From Sphingobacterium griseoflavum (GTDB taxonomy: Bacteria; Bacteroidota; Bacteroidia; Sphingobacteriales; Sphingobacteriaceae): a stretch of DNA of 64,000 bases. The first letter of the stretch is position 1. Each line of letters starts with the position of its first letter. The notes below the pieces were generated by a model. It made no database searches, was not told where the DNA came from, and saw nothing but the letters and a program-made list of their open reading frames with translations. The position numbers and the translations under genes were made by a program. The DNA lies in contig NZ_BNAF01000003.1 in assembly GCF_014653155.1 (NCBI RefSeq), positions 1 to 64,000 of the forward strand, given 5' to 3'. Of this stretch, positions 16,232 to 24,562 are shown one piece after another.

Positions 16232-16771
16232 ATGTCAAATATCGTTCGCATTATTCTCGCCAGCCTGCTACTTATTGGAACGGTGGTTCTTTTCTGGTTT
16301 GGACACTGGGGGTTTGGTATCCTGGGAATTGTTTTCAGTATACTTGCTTGGGTAACCGTTTTCTTTAATGAAAACATGCTTTTGGCCCAATGGTTTTTGC
16401 GCAAGGAAAATATGCCGAAAGCTGAGCGCTGGTTAAAGAACATCAGAAATTACGAGAAACAGTTGGTATCGGCACAGCATGGCTATTACCACATGTTACT
16501 CGGCATCATGGAGTCACAGCGCGCCCCGTTACAGTCGGAAAAATTCTTCAAAAAAGCACTTTCTTTAGGATTGCATATGGATCACAATGTCGCTTTGGCT
16601 AAATTAAGCCTAGCCGGTGTCGCCATGGCCAAACGGAACAAACGGGAGGCAGAAAAATTGTTGGCTGAAGCGAAGAAGGCCGATAAAAACAAACTGTTGG
16701 CCGATCAAATAAAGATGATGAAAGACCAGATGTCTATGATGGATAAGCAGCAGTTCCGCTATTCCAGATAA
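16232..16771 (+). CDS. Small membrane protein with helical (TPR-like) cytosolic domain
   Basis: A 179-residue protein. Residues 1-50 hold two hydrophobic segments (about 4-22 and 25-44) separated by a short glycine turn. Residues 60-179 are helical, with repeats of the kind AERWLKNIRNYEKQLVSAQHGYYHMLLGIMES and AEKFFKKALSLGLHMDHNVALAKLSLAGVA, which resemble two or three degenerate TPR units, ending in a Lys/Met-rich helix. ATG 16232 starts directly before the first membrane segment; the frame extends upstream to 16199. I recognise no named function. It stands alone, divergent from ung. Confidence 0.72.
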   Translation: MSNIVRIILASLLLIGTVVLFWFGHWGFGILGIVFSILAWVTVFFNENMLLAQWFLRKENMPKAERWLKNIRNYEKQLVSAQHGYYHMLLGIMESQRAPLQSEKFFKKALSLGLHMDHNVALAKLSLAGVAMAKRNKREAEKLLAEAKKADKNKLLADQIKMMKDQMSMMDKQQFRYSR

Positions 16772-16839
16772 AATATAAATGCGCCAAAGAAGTCCTGTAT
16801 TTTACAGGACACCGACACACATCCACGCGGGAGGTTCGC

Positions 16840-17292
16840 TTACAAGTCGATCTCCTGTGTGATAAACTTCCCTTCTTCCGCGCTATCCTCAAAGACCAAT
16901 AATAACTTTTTGGGTTTTTCCTTTTTCCAATTTGCATATTTTATGGTCAGTGGCACCGGAACATCCTCTTCGAATAAATAGTGTAGGTAATTTTGTTTAT
17001 CCTCCATATGGATTAAAACCCTGCCCATTTTCAAGCTGGCAAATACATGCTGTTTTCCATCCATATCCATCACCTGCGTCGCAAATGTATTGAGTTTAAA
17101 TTCCCTTTGATCAAGATGGTAGGAAATCAAAAACAGATCAATCGTTAAGGTATCATTATCCGAATCGATATGCACGGATTTTATATCGACCTGTATGTTA
17201 TCCAACACATTGCCCGATTCCGCCTGCTGTGCTCGCACGAAACTGTTTGACACAGATAGGAAAGATAAACAAAGAAGCAAAATTCTCCTCAT
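16840..17292 (-). CDS. Exported protein of unknown function
   Basis: A 150-residue protein with a signal peptide (1-21, ending FVRAQ). The mature part is a predicted single beta-sandwich-like domain: NIQVDIKSVHIDSDNDTLTIDLFLISY, REFKLNTFATQVMDMDG, then VPVPLTIKYANW. The pattern suggests a periplasmic domain of immunoglobulin-like type, but I know no family. It starts 2 nt after the DUF4293 stop and is surely cotranscribed with it. Confidence 0.7.
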   Translation of the reverse strand: MRRILLLCLSFLSVSNSFVRAQQAESGNVLDNIQVDIKSVHIDSDNDTLTIDLFLISYHLDQREFKLNTFATQVMDMDGKQHVFASLKMGRVLIHMEDKQNYLHYLFEEDVPVPLTIKYANWKKEKPKKLLLVFEDSAEEGKFITQEIDL

Positions 17293-17294
17293 GA

Positions 17295-17771
17295 CTATGA
17301 CCTTAACCGATCCGCAGATTTAATCAATTTATTATCTTTCCGTATGCCGCTAATGGCCATCCCGAGAAAAATGACCGCTACGGGCAACAAAAAGAATCCC
17401 ACACCGACATTTCCGGCCTGCAACCGCTGAGAAATTGCTCCCAGTATCGAATTTGCGGAAACAAACATCCAAATGCCCAGTAGCGCAATCAGCACAATTT
17501 CTATCCCGATGAAGATCAGTTGTTTCTTTCTATTTTTATAAAAGAAGACAATGACCAATGGGAAAAGAGCCGTTAGTGCGGCCATCAGGGCCTGAGGAAT
17601 AGCAGCGCTTTCGCGACTCATCTCGTTATTGACCGAAGAGTAGACACCGGTCACAAATATCTGTTTGCCTAGCCCCACCAAGTCAATGAAACTGACGTAA
17701 GGAAAAATAAACAATCCTAGCAATGTTATGGTTGCGGCCAATAGCCACAGCGTTTGGATACGTTGAATCAT
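17295..17771 (-). CDS. DUF4293 family membrane protein
   Basis: A 158-residue integral membrane protein. It begins MIQRIQTLWLLAATITLLGLFIFP, the hallmark of the Bacteroidota family DUF4293, and has four hydrophobic segments (about 8-26, 55-75, 84-106 and 124-143). The loop between segments 1 and 2 is likely periplasmic. Function is unknown. Its position next to truA, divergently oriented, recurs in this phylum as I recall. It is the first gene of a two-gene unit with the exported protein. Confidence 0.85.
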   Translation of the reverse strand: MIQRIQTLWLLAATITLLGLFIFPYVSFIDLVGLGKQIFVTGVYSSVNNEMSRESAAIPQALMAALTALFPLVIVFFYKNRKKQLIFIGIEIVLIALLGIWMFVSANSILGAISQRLQAGNVGVGFFLLPVAVIFLGMAISGIRKDNKLIKSADRLRS

Positions 17772-17936
17772 AGTTTAACTTTAAACAGAATAACAAATAT
17801 ACTATAAACAATAATATAACCAATTTGATTGCCCATATACACAATAAAATTTTGTTGGAAACCGCTAGAAGGTATATTTTGGGTAATGAAATTGTTAGAT
17901 TCTATTTTATGCCAAACAGCTTAACACACTTTTAGC

Positions 17937-17944
17937 TACCTTTG
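17937..17944 (+). promoter_or_regulatory. -7 box of the truA promoter
   Basis: TACCTTTG followed by CAC. The transcript would start near 17950, downstream of the first base of the in-frame GTG at 17949, so ATG 17961 is the more likely start of truA. Confidence 0.6.
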
Positions 17945-17960
17945 CACGGTGGAAAATCTC

Positions 17961-18707
17961 ATGCAACGCTTTTTTATGGAGGTCTCGTACGACGGTTCGT
18001 TGTACCATGGCTGGCAGGTGCAAAAAAATGCGGTTTCCGTCCAGCAGCGCATCAATGAGGCCTTAGCCAAAATTCTACGGACGACGGTAGAAACTATCGG
18101 CGCCGGTCGTACAGATACCGGGGTGCACGCCAAACAGCTGTATGTACATTTTGATATCAAAGCGGGTCTAATCCCCGATGAAGATCGGTTTTTGCATGCT
18201 ATAAATTCCCTGTTGCCATCAGACATCGCTGCGCTTCGGTTGGTGGAAGTACACCAGGATGCACATGCTCGTTTCGATGCCGTAGAACGTTCGTATGCAT
18301 ATCATATTCATTTTCGTAAAGATCCATTTCTGATCCGTAGATCCTGGCAGCTGCGCGACTATCCAGATGTGGCGAGAATGAACGAGGCTGCACATTACCT
18401 TCTGGGTACACAAGACTTTGGTTGCTTTTCCAAAAGTAATACCCAGGTTTTTACCAATATTTGTACGGTGAAACGTGCAGAGTGGGTGGAAAACGAGGAA
18501 GGATTGGTTTTCCATATTACGGCAGACCGCTTTCTGCGTAACATGGTGCGAGCAATTGTTGGCACCTTATTGGACATCGGACAGAAAAGGAAAGAGCCGT
18601 TATCTATGGTAGCGGTGATCCAAAGCAAAGACCGGGCACAAGCAGGCACTTCCGTACCTGCACATGGGCTTTATTTAACAAGAGTTGTTTATCCTTATAT
18701 GCAATAG
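17961..18707 (+). CDS. truA: tRNA pseudouridine(38-40) synthase TruA
   Basis: Converts uridines 38-40 of the tRNA anticodon arm to pseudouridine. The 248 residues begin MQRFFMEVSYDGSLYHGWQ and contain GAGRTDTGVHA with the catalytic aspartate, RSYAYHI, and near the end FLRNMVRAIVGTLLDIG. An in-frame GTG (17949) and a later ATG (17976) are possible, but the chosen ATG matches the family and the predicted transcript start. The ABC exporter gene starts 4 nt after the stop, implying cotranscription. Confidence 0.96.
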   Translation: MQRFFMEVSYDGSLYHGWQVQKNAVSVQQRINEALAKILRTTVETIGAGRTDTGVHAKQLYVHFDIKAGLIPDEDRFLHAINSLLPSDIAALRLVEVHQDAHARFDAVERSYAYHIHFRKDPFLIRRSWQLRDYPDVARMNEAAHYLLGTQDFGCFSKSNTQVFTNICTVKRAEWVENEEGLVFHITADRFLRNMVRAIVGTLLDIGQKRKEPLSMVAVIQSKDRAQAGTSVPAHGLYLTRVVYPYMQ

Positions 18708-18711
18708 AATC

Positions 18712-20475
18712 TTGAACGAACAAAAAATTTCAGGTAAAACCTATGACAGCAAGTTGCTGAAACGCATGGCTTTTTACATGCGCCCCTATCAGGGTATATT
18801 TTGGGCATCTGTGATTTTGACGATCCTACTGGCCGCTGTGGCTCCAGCACTTCCGATGCTTATCGAATACACCTTGGACAATTATATCCTGAAACCCGAT
18901 GCTGCCGGACTGACCCACATGCTTATTGCGATGTTGGCACTATTGATCTGCCAAACTATTATCCGCTACTACCATACCTTGGCAACCAACGTGCTGGGCC
19001 AAAATGTCATCCGTGATATTCGCATACAGGTATTCAATCACATCACGAATCTCCGTTTGAAATATTTCGACAATACGCCTCTAGGCAAACTCATCACACG
19101 CACCATTTCAGACTTGGAAACGATATCAAATATCTTTTCGCAAGGCTTGATACAGATCATCGGCGATTTGCTGCAATTGGTGGTTATTTTGGGGGTCATG
19201 TTTTATACAGATTGGACCCTGACCCTGATTGTGCTAGTGCCTATGCCTTTAATGGTATGGGCAACCTATATCTTTAAGGAATCCATGAAATCAGCTTTTG
19301 TTGATGTGCGTACCTGGGTCTCCAACCTGAATACTTTTCTACAAGAACATATTAGTGGTATGGCGATTATCCAATATTTCTCGCGCGAACGCCAAGAAAT
19401 GCGAAAATTTGACCATATAAACCAAAAACACCGGGATGCCCATATTCGCGCGAACTGGTATTTTTCAATTTTCTTCCCTGTACTGGAAATTATCTTAGCC
19501 ATTGCCACCGGCCTGTTGGTATGGTATGGATCAAAACAAATTCTCGCTAACGCAATATCTCCAGGTGTTGTCGTTGCCTTTCTGATGTACATCAACATGA
19601 TCTTTAGACCCATTCGGGAATTGATTGATAAGTTCAATACCTTGCAAATGGGTATGGTATCTGCTGAACGCATTTTTGAGGTGTTGGATACAAAAGCGTT
19701 TACACCGAACGAGGGCACTTACCGTCCATCACAGATAGCAGGGCGTATTGAATTTCAACACGTTTGGTTCGCTTATAATAACGAGAAATGGGTGCTTAAG
19801 GATGTAAATTTCACCGTCAAACCGGGGGAAACGCTAGCTTTGGTCGGCGCAACGGGTGCTGGAAAGTCATCTACAATCAATATCTTGAGCCGCTTTTACG
19901 AAATCCAAAAAGGCCATATACTACTGGATGGTAAGGATGTTCGCACCTATGAACTCGGCTATCTCCGGAAGCATATTGCGACCGTCCTGCAAGATGTTTT
20001 CCTGTTTGCCGACACCATCTTTCATAACATCACCTTGCACAATCCTTCCATTACCTTGGAAGAGGTGGTGGAGGCGGCAAAGAAAGTAGGTGCTTACGAT
20101 TTCATCATGCGTTTGCCAGGGGGATTCGATTACCAAGTACAAGAGCGTGGCGCTACCCTGTCTTCTGGGCAGGCTCAGCTTATATCGTTTATCCGTGCAT
20201 TGGTGCATGATCCCACGATCTTGATTCTGGACGAAGCGACCTCCTCCATCGATACAGAAACGGAACTCTTGATCCAAACGGCGATAGATAACATGATGCA
20301 GGGACGTACCGCTATCGTCATAGCCCACCGTCTGTCTACCATTCAGAAGGCTGATAAGATTATTGTTTTTGATAAAGGGGAGATCAAGGAAATAGGAACG
20401 CATAGTGAGCTTCTGGCAATTGACGGCTACTACAAAAGGTTATATGATCTTCAGTTTAATTCGTTGAGTATATAG
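18712..20475 (+). CDS. ABC exporter (half transporter, MdlB/MsbA type)
   Basis: A 587-residue fused membrane and ATPase protein. Six membrane segments lie in the first 310 residues (for example IFWASVILTILLAAVAPALPML and LIVLVPMPLMVWATYIF). The ATPase domain has Walker A GATGAGKSST, Q-loop LQDVFLFADTI, signature LSSGQAQLISFIRAL, Walker B TILILDEATSSID and the H-loop IAHRLST. The signature has serine in place of the usual first glycine, as is common in this exporter subgroup. No ATG precedes the conserved N-terminus, so I propose TTG 18712 (then NEQKISGKTYDSKLL), 4 nt after truA; ATG 18766 would clip the first helix region. It probably acts as a homodimer; the substrate is unknown. Confidence 0.88.
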   Translation: MNEQKISGKTYDSKLLKRMAFYMRPYQGIFWASVILTILLAAVAPALPMLIEYTLDNYILKPDAAGLTHMLIAMLALLICQTIIRYYHTLATNVLGQNVIRDIRIQVFNHITNLRLKYFDNTPLGKLITRTISDLETISNIFSQGLIQIIGDLLQLVVILGVMFYTDWTLTLIVLVPMPLMVWATYIFKESMKSAFVDVRTWVSNLNTFLQEHISGMAIIQYFSRERQEMRKFDHINQKHRDAHIRANWYFSIFFPVLEIILAIATGLLVWYGSKQILANAISPGVVVAFLMYINMIFRPIRELIDKFNTLQMGMVSAERIFEVLDTKAFTPNEGTYRPSQIAGRIEFQHVWFAYNNEKWVLKDVNFTVKPGETLALVGATGAGKSSTINILSRFYEIQKGHILLDGKDVRTYELGYLRKHIATVLQDVFLFADTIFHNITLHNPSITLEEVVEAAKKVGAYDFIMRLPGGFDYQVQERGATLSSGQAQLISFIRALVHDPTILILDEATSSIDTETELLIQTAIDNMMQGRTAIVIAHRLSTIQKADKIIVFDKGEIKEIGTHSELLAIDGYYKRLYDLQFNSLSI

Positions 20476-20597
20476 AAAAGTAATGGAGCAGATTGCATGG
20501 TAGAACACCATGCCGTTCTGCGCCATGCGTTTCAACTTGTGCCTAGTTAACCTATAGCCATTAACCAACTGCCACAGGTCACTAGGGCTTGATATCG

Positions 20598-20921
20598 TTA
20601 ATTCGGGTGCATCATTTCGTGAATTTGGCGCATGTAGAATCCTTCATTCATGGATTTCGTGAAATCCATCCATTCGTCATGTGTGAACGTAAAAACGATC
20701 TCCCGTACCGGCGTGTTTAAAACTACCCTTGCCACACCATCTGGAAAACGAAAATATTCCTCAACCCCCATTTTCTCCTTGATGGCCTCCCAAAAGCATC
20801 GATATTGATGGGTGTCAAACGTCAAAAGAAAAGTTTGATGCCAGATGTAGCAATTTTTACAGTGTTTACAGTAGCTCACCGTTGTTGTTCCGTTTGTACT
20901 CAACATAGTGGATTGACACAT
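20598..20921 (-). CDS. DUF6686-like small protein
   Basis: A 107-residue soluble protein. It contains SYCKHCKNCYIWHQTFLL (a CxxC-x2-C cluster that could hold a metal) and a C-terminal half reading VVLNTPVREIVFTFTHDEW and NEGFYMRQIHEMM. It resembles the Bacteroidota family DUF6686 from memory. Function is unknown. The 120 bp between it and the ABC exporter stop shows only a weak inverted repeat around CATGG. Confidence 0.62.
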   Translation of the reverse strand: MCQSTMLSTNGTTTVSYCKHCKNCYIWHQTFLLTFDTHQYRCFWEAIKEKMGVEEYFRFPDGVARVVLNTPVREIVFTFTHDEWMDFTKSMNEGFYMRQIHEMMHPN

Positions 20922-20982
20922 ATTTATTTTTATTTAAACCAAATATAAATAAGAATAATGGGTTTGCAAATTTTAATAAAAA

Positions 20983-21009
20983 AAAGGCCACATATTTTAT
21001 GTAGCCTTT
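20983..21009 (-). terminator. Terminator of the M3 peptidase gene
   Basis: A 12-bp stem (AAAGGCTACATA with one mismatch) and 3-nt loop, followed on the minus strand by nine T, lies just after the peptidase stop at 21029. Confidence 0.88.
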
Positions 21010-21028
21010 CATCTTTTTATAGATTATT

Positions 21029-23146
21029 TTAATTTAATCCACGTTTTTTCATCAAAAATTCTGGATCAGGATCTTTGCCACGAAAGGTTCTGTACATTTG
21101 AGCCGGGTTACCCGTACCACCCTTTTCCAAAATATTCCGCCTAAACGAAGCCGCTGTCCCAGCATCGTACAATGACTTTTCTTTAAATGCTGCAAAAGCA
21201 TCGGCATCTAACACCTCTGACCAGATATAGGCATAATATCCTGCAGAATATCCTCCAGAGAAAATATGTTTGAAATAAGTACTTCTGTATCGTGGAATAA
21301 TTGCATCCATCAATCCTATTTTTTGCATTGATGTTGCTTCGAAAGCATTTACATCATCAGGAATTGGTTTGCTAGCCGCGTGGTAATCCAAATCCAATAG
21401 CGATGCCGCCACATATTCTACGGTTGCAAAACCTTGATCGAACGTACCCGCTCTCTCCATTTTTGCAATTAGGGAGTCTGGAATTGCTTCTTTGGTTTTA
21501 TAATGTTTTGCATATGATTTTAGCACTTCGGGATCTGCTGCCCAATTTTCCATGATTTGCGAAGGAAGTTCGACAAAATCACGCGGTACAGCGGTTCCAG
21601 CCAAGCTTCTGTAGCGCACATTGGACAGTAGTCCATGCAATGCGTGACCAAACTCATGAAACAAAGTCGTCGCTTCATCAAAAGTCAGCAACGCGGGTTC
21701 ATCGCCAACAGGTTTGGTAAAATTACAAACAATAGAGATCACAGGAGCGATGCGCTTACCATTTTTTGTATACTGTGCACGGTATGATGTCATCCAAGCT
21801 CCACTATTTTTTGATTTGCGGGGGAAAAAGTCGGCATAGAGCAAACCCAAGTGTGATCCATCCCTATCTTTTACCTCATAAACCTCGACTTCGGGGTGAT
21901 AAGTGGGCACATTGTTCAAAGCAATAAATGTTAAGCCATAAAGGTTATTGGCTGTTGCAAATGCTCCCTCCCGCACAGCTGGCAGGCTAAAATAAGGTTT
22001 TATCTGCGCTTCGTCCAATGCGAATCTCTCCATGCGGATCTTCTCCTGATAGTAGCGCCAATCATACGGTGCCACCGCAAACGTATCTTTATCTGCAACA
22101 ATTTGCTTTTGAATATCAGCAGCTTCTTCCTTGGCCTTCTTCAAAGCTGGTGTCCATATCTTGTTCAGCAAGGCATACACATTCGCTGGGCTTTCTGCCA
22201 TAGACTCTTCCAAAACATAGGCCGCATGAGACGCATAACCCAACAGCTTTGCCCTTTCGAGACGAAGATTGGCTATCTTTACCAGAACGCTTTTGTTATC
22301 GTGATCATTGCCGTTATTCCCCTGTTGCTGATAGGCTTCCCAAATCTGTTTGCGGAGCAATCGATTATCCGCGTATTGGAGGAACGGCATAACGGACGGG
22401 TTCTGTAGGGTAAATACCCACTTCCCTTCTTTTCCCCTCGCTTTGGCTTCGTCAGCTGCCGCGGCTTTCAGCCCTGCGGGCAAGCCCGCTAAATCGGCTT
22501 CCTTATCCACAACAAGTTCGAACGCGTTGTTCTCTGCCAACGCATTCTGCCCAAATTGTACCGCTAGCACCGAAAGCTCCGTATTGATTTCTTTTAACTT
22601 CTCTTTCTGCTTCACGGGAAGGTTTGCGCCTGCACGAACAAAATTCTTGAACGTTTCTTCCAGCAGCATGCCATCCTCCGCATCCAGACCAAGTGTACCT
22701 TTCTTTTCATAAACGCTTTTTACACGGGCAAAAAGCTTCTCGTTCAAAAATATTTCGTCTCTATGCGCAGAGAGTACAGGAGCGATTTCCTTGTCGATGG
22801 CCTGCAGGGAGTCATTGGTGTTTGCCCCGCTAACGTTACGAAAGACCGTATTTACGCTGTTTAATAATGTGCCAGCATCTTCCAAGGCAACGATCGTATT
22901 TTTAAAATCAGGTTCTTCCGAATTGTTAACAATGGAGTCTATTTCGAGCTTATGTTGGGCTAAAGCTGCGTGAAAGGCCGGCCGGAAGTGCTCATCTTTT
23001 ATCTTATCAAAAGGAGGAACCTCGAACGGCGTATCATAATGGAGGAGTAACGGATTGTCAGTTTGTGGGGTTTTATCTTGATCTTGACAGCCCACTACAA
23101 CCGCTGCCACAACCAAACAAAGGGGTAAGAATCTTTTTTTACTCAT
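21029..23146 (-). CDS. dcp: M3 family metallopeptidase, Dcp-like lipoprotein
   Basis: A 705-residue zinc peptidase of the thimet oligopeptidase family. The Dcp branch removes C-terminal dipeptides. The zinc motif is H497-E-F-G-H501 in FHEFGHALHGLL, with the distal ligand region VELPSQIMENW following. TSMQKIGLMDAIIPRYRSTYFKHIFSGGYSAGYYAYIWSE is the substrate-gating region typical of Dcp. The N-terminus is a lipoprotein signal ending VVVGC (C20), so the enzyme is placed on the membrane facing the periplasm and likely trims imported or envelope peptides. A -7 box is at 23168-23175. Confidence 0.92.
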   Translation of the reverse strand: MSKKRFLPLCLVVAAVVVGCQDQDKTPQTDNPLLLHYDTPFEVPPFDKIKDEHFRPAFHAALAQHKLEIDSIVNNSEEPDFKNTIVALEDAGTLLNSVNTVFRNVSGANTNDSLQAIDKEIAPVLSAHRDEIFLNEKLFARVKSVYEKKGTLGLDAEDGMLLEETFKNFVRAGANLPVKQKEKLKEINTELSVLAVQFGQNALAENNAFELVVDKEADLAGLPAGLKAAAADEAKARGKEGKWVFTLQNPSVMPFLQYADNRLLRKQIWEAYQQQGNNGNDHDNKSVLVKIANLRLERAKLLGYASHAAYVLEESMAESPANVYALLNKIWTPALKKAKEEAADIQKQIVADKDTFAVAPYDWRYYQEKIRMERFALDEAQIKPYFSLPAVREGAFATANNLYGLTFIALNNVPTYHPEVEVYEVKDRDGSHLGLLYADFFPRKSKNSGAWMTSYRAQYTKNGKRIAPVISIVCNFTKPVGDEPALLTFDEATTLFHEFGHALHGLLSNVRYRSLAGTAVPRDFVELPSQIMENWAADPEVLKSYAKHYKTKEAIPDSLIAKMERAGTFDQGFATVEYVAASLLDLDYHAASKPIPDDVNAFEATSMQKIGLMDAIIPRYRSTYFKHIFSGGYSAGYYAYIWSEVLDADAFAAFKEKSLYDAGTAASFRRNILEKGGTGNPAQMYRTFRGKDPDPEFLMKKRGLN

Positions 23147-23167
23147 TACATCTAATTAAATTCCAGA

Positions 23168-23175
23168 CAAAGATA
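23168..23175 (-). promoter_or_regulatory. -7 box of the M3 peptidase gene
   Basis: TATCTTTG on the minus strand, 21 nt before the start codon; no standard TTG -33 element is obvious. Confidence 0.5.
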
Positions 23176-23336
23176 AGGAATAGCTGTTGGTAAACATAAA
23201 ACTTAGAGAGATTCCAATTTTGGGCATCAATTGACGTTTGTAACAGCCATAAAAGAAAGCTTGGCGTTATTTTTGAAAAGGGTGTTCTGTAAACTTGCTT
23301 AACAGGGATACATATAACGCATTAAAATTAAATAAT

Positions 23337-24101
23337 ATGATTGGAATAGTAGGAGGTGTCGGCCCACTTGCTGGACTGGACATCGTGCGAAAAGTGATTG
23401 ACGAAACCATAGCGAACACCGATCGGGATCAGCTGCCGATTTTGCTTCATTCGCATCCGCATCGTATCAGTAATCCCACAGACTATTTGTTGGGAAAAGA
23501 AGCGCATAATCCTGCTTATGCTATCGTGGAAATTATCTCGGAATTGGAAAATGCTGGCGCAACTGTCGTAGCGATACCTTCGCATACGGCGCATGCAAAA
23601 CGCGTCTTTGAGGTAATAGAACAAGAACTTGAACGCAAGAACAGTGCGGTAAAACTGGTACACCTAATCGAAGAGACCGCTTTGTTTATCAAGAGAAAAT
23701 ATGGCCATACCCGAGTTGGGATACTTGCAGGGACGGATTTAAAAAATAATGGTCTGTATCACCATATTTTGGCGAGCCATCATCTCGAAGTGATAGAACC
23801 TGATGAAGAGCTACAAGATAAAATACACACAGCTATCCACGACAGCACATATGGTATCCGTGCTGTATCTTCTCCCGTTAGCAATAGGGCGCGCAGCGAA
23901 ATCATTGAGTCAATTGCAGCATTGAAAGAAAAAGGGGCGCAGTCCATTATTTTGGGAGATTCGTCCCTCCCAGACGCCATACCGGAAAAAGAAAGCGATG
24001 GCTTGCCTATCATCGACCCGATACGCATCCTGGCACGCGCCTTGGTGTCGGCATTGGCGCCATCGAAGCTGCAAGACGACGTGGCTAGTTCCCGATTGTA
24101 A
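23337..24101 (+). CDS. Aspartate/glutamate racemase-fold protein lacking both catalytic cysteines
   Basis: A 254-residue cytosolic protein. It opens with GIVGGVGPLAGLDIVRKV, the family start, and has GATVVAIPSHTAHAKRVFE at about 74-92 and GAQSIILGDSSLPDAIPE at about 200-217. In active racemases these read IPCNTAHA and ILGCTE, each with a catalytic cysteine. Here the positions hold S82 and D208. No frameshift or stop is seen and the rest of the fold is intact, so it is not a decayed gene. It may catalyse a cysteine-independent reaction, bind an amino acid, or be inactive. ATG 23337 matches the family start; the frame is open to 23295. It is convergent with the Rieske gene. Confidence 0.85.
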   Translation: MIGIVGGVGPLAGLDIVRKVIDETIANTDRDQLPILLHSHPHRISNPTDYLLGKEAHNPAYAIVEIISELENAGATVVAIPSHTAHAKRVFEVIEQELERKNSAVKLVHLIEETALFIKRKYGHTRVGILAGTDLKNNGLYHHILASHHLEVIEPDEELQDKIHTAIHDSTYGIRAVSSPVSNRARSEIIESIAALKEKGAQSIILGDSSLPDAIPEKESDGLPIIDPIRILARALVSALAPSKLQDDVASSRL

Positions 24102-24125
24102 GCCTTGGCGAATGGGCACTCAGCA

Positions 24126-24461
24126 TTAGAAAAGCCTCTTCCACCAAGACTTGTGAATACCGATGTAAAGCTTCCCGCTATCTACTTTCAGGGGATAGGT
24201 AGGAATGAAATTACCCTGTCCTGCGTCGCCCCTACCGGTGGTTAGATCAAATCGATGTCGGTGAACGGGACAGACAATTTTCTTCGCTTCGCACCAACCC
24301 TGTGCTAAATCCGCGCCAGCATGGGGACAACGATTGCCAACAGCAAACAACTCTCCATCTTGCTTGACCAAGCAGATGACTTTGCCCGCTACCTTAAGCC
24401 TTTGCATTCCGCCTTCTGCCACCTGAACGTCGGATACCAAGTGCCAATCTTCTTTATCCAT
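24126..24461 (-). CDS. Rieske 2Fe-2S protein (ferredoxin-like)
   Basis: A 110-residue single-domain protein. The cluster ligands are C45-P-H47 in NRCPHAGADLAQG and C64-P-V-H67 in IVCPVHRHRFDLTTG, exactly the Rieske CxH...CxxH arrangement. The short length and lack of a signal suggest a soluble electron carrier similar to NirD or dioxygenase ferredoxins. No oxygenase is nearby. ATG 24461 starts just before the domain; the frame continues upstream to 24557 through the typA terminator, which would be an unlikely coding stretch. C-terminus: KSWWKRLF. Confidence 0.88.
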   Translation of the reverse strand: MDKEDWHLVSDVQVAEGGMQRLKVAGKVICLVKQDGELFAVGNRCPHAGADLAQGWCEAKKIVCPVHRHRFDLTTGRGDAGQGNFIPTYPLKVDSGKLYIGIHKSWWKRLF

Positions 24462-24511
24462 ATTCGCTAAATATAAGGAGAATAGCTTAAGAGCCAAATA
24501 GCTAAATAAAA

Positions 24512-24538
24512 ACGGGCTTTCGAATATCGAAAGCCCGT
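24512..24538 (-). terminator. Terminator of typA
   Basis: A perfect 11-bp stem (ACGGGCTTTCG and complement) with loop AATAT, followed on the minus strand by TTTTTATTT. It lies 24 nt past the typA stop. Confidence 0.9.
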
Positions 24539-24562
24539 CGTCCATATGATTGCTCAAATTTC

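Noticed and set aside
19266-20403. Two long minus-strand ORFs (150 and 160 residues) under the ABC exporter
   Set aside because: Both are antisense to conserved transporter motifs and have no recognisable domain; shadows of the true frame.
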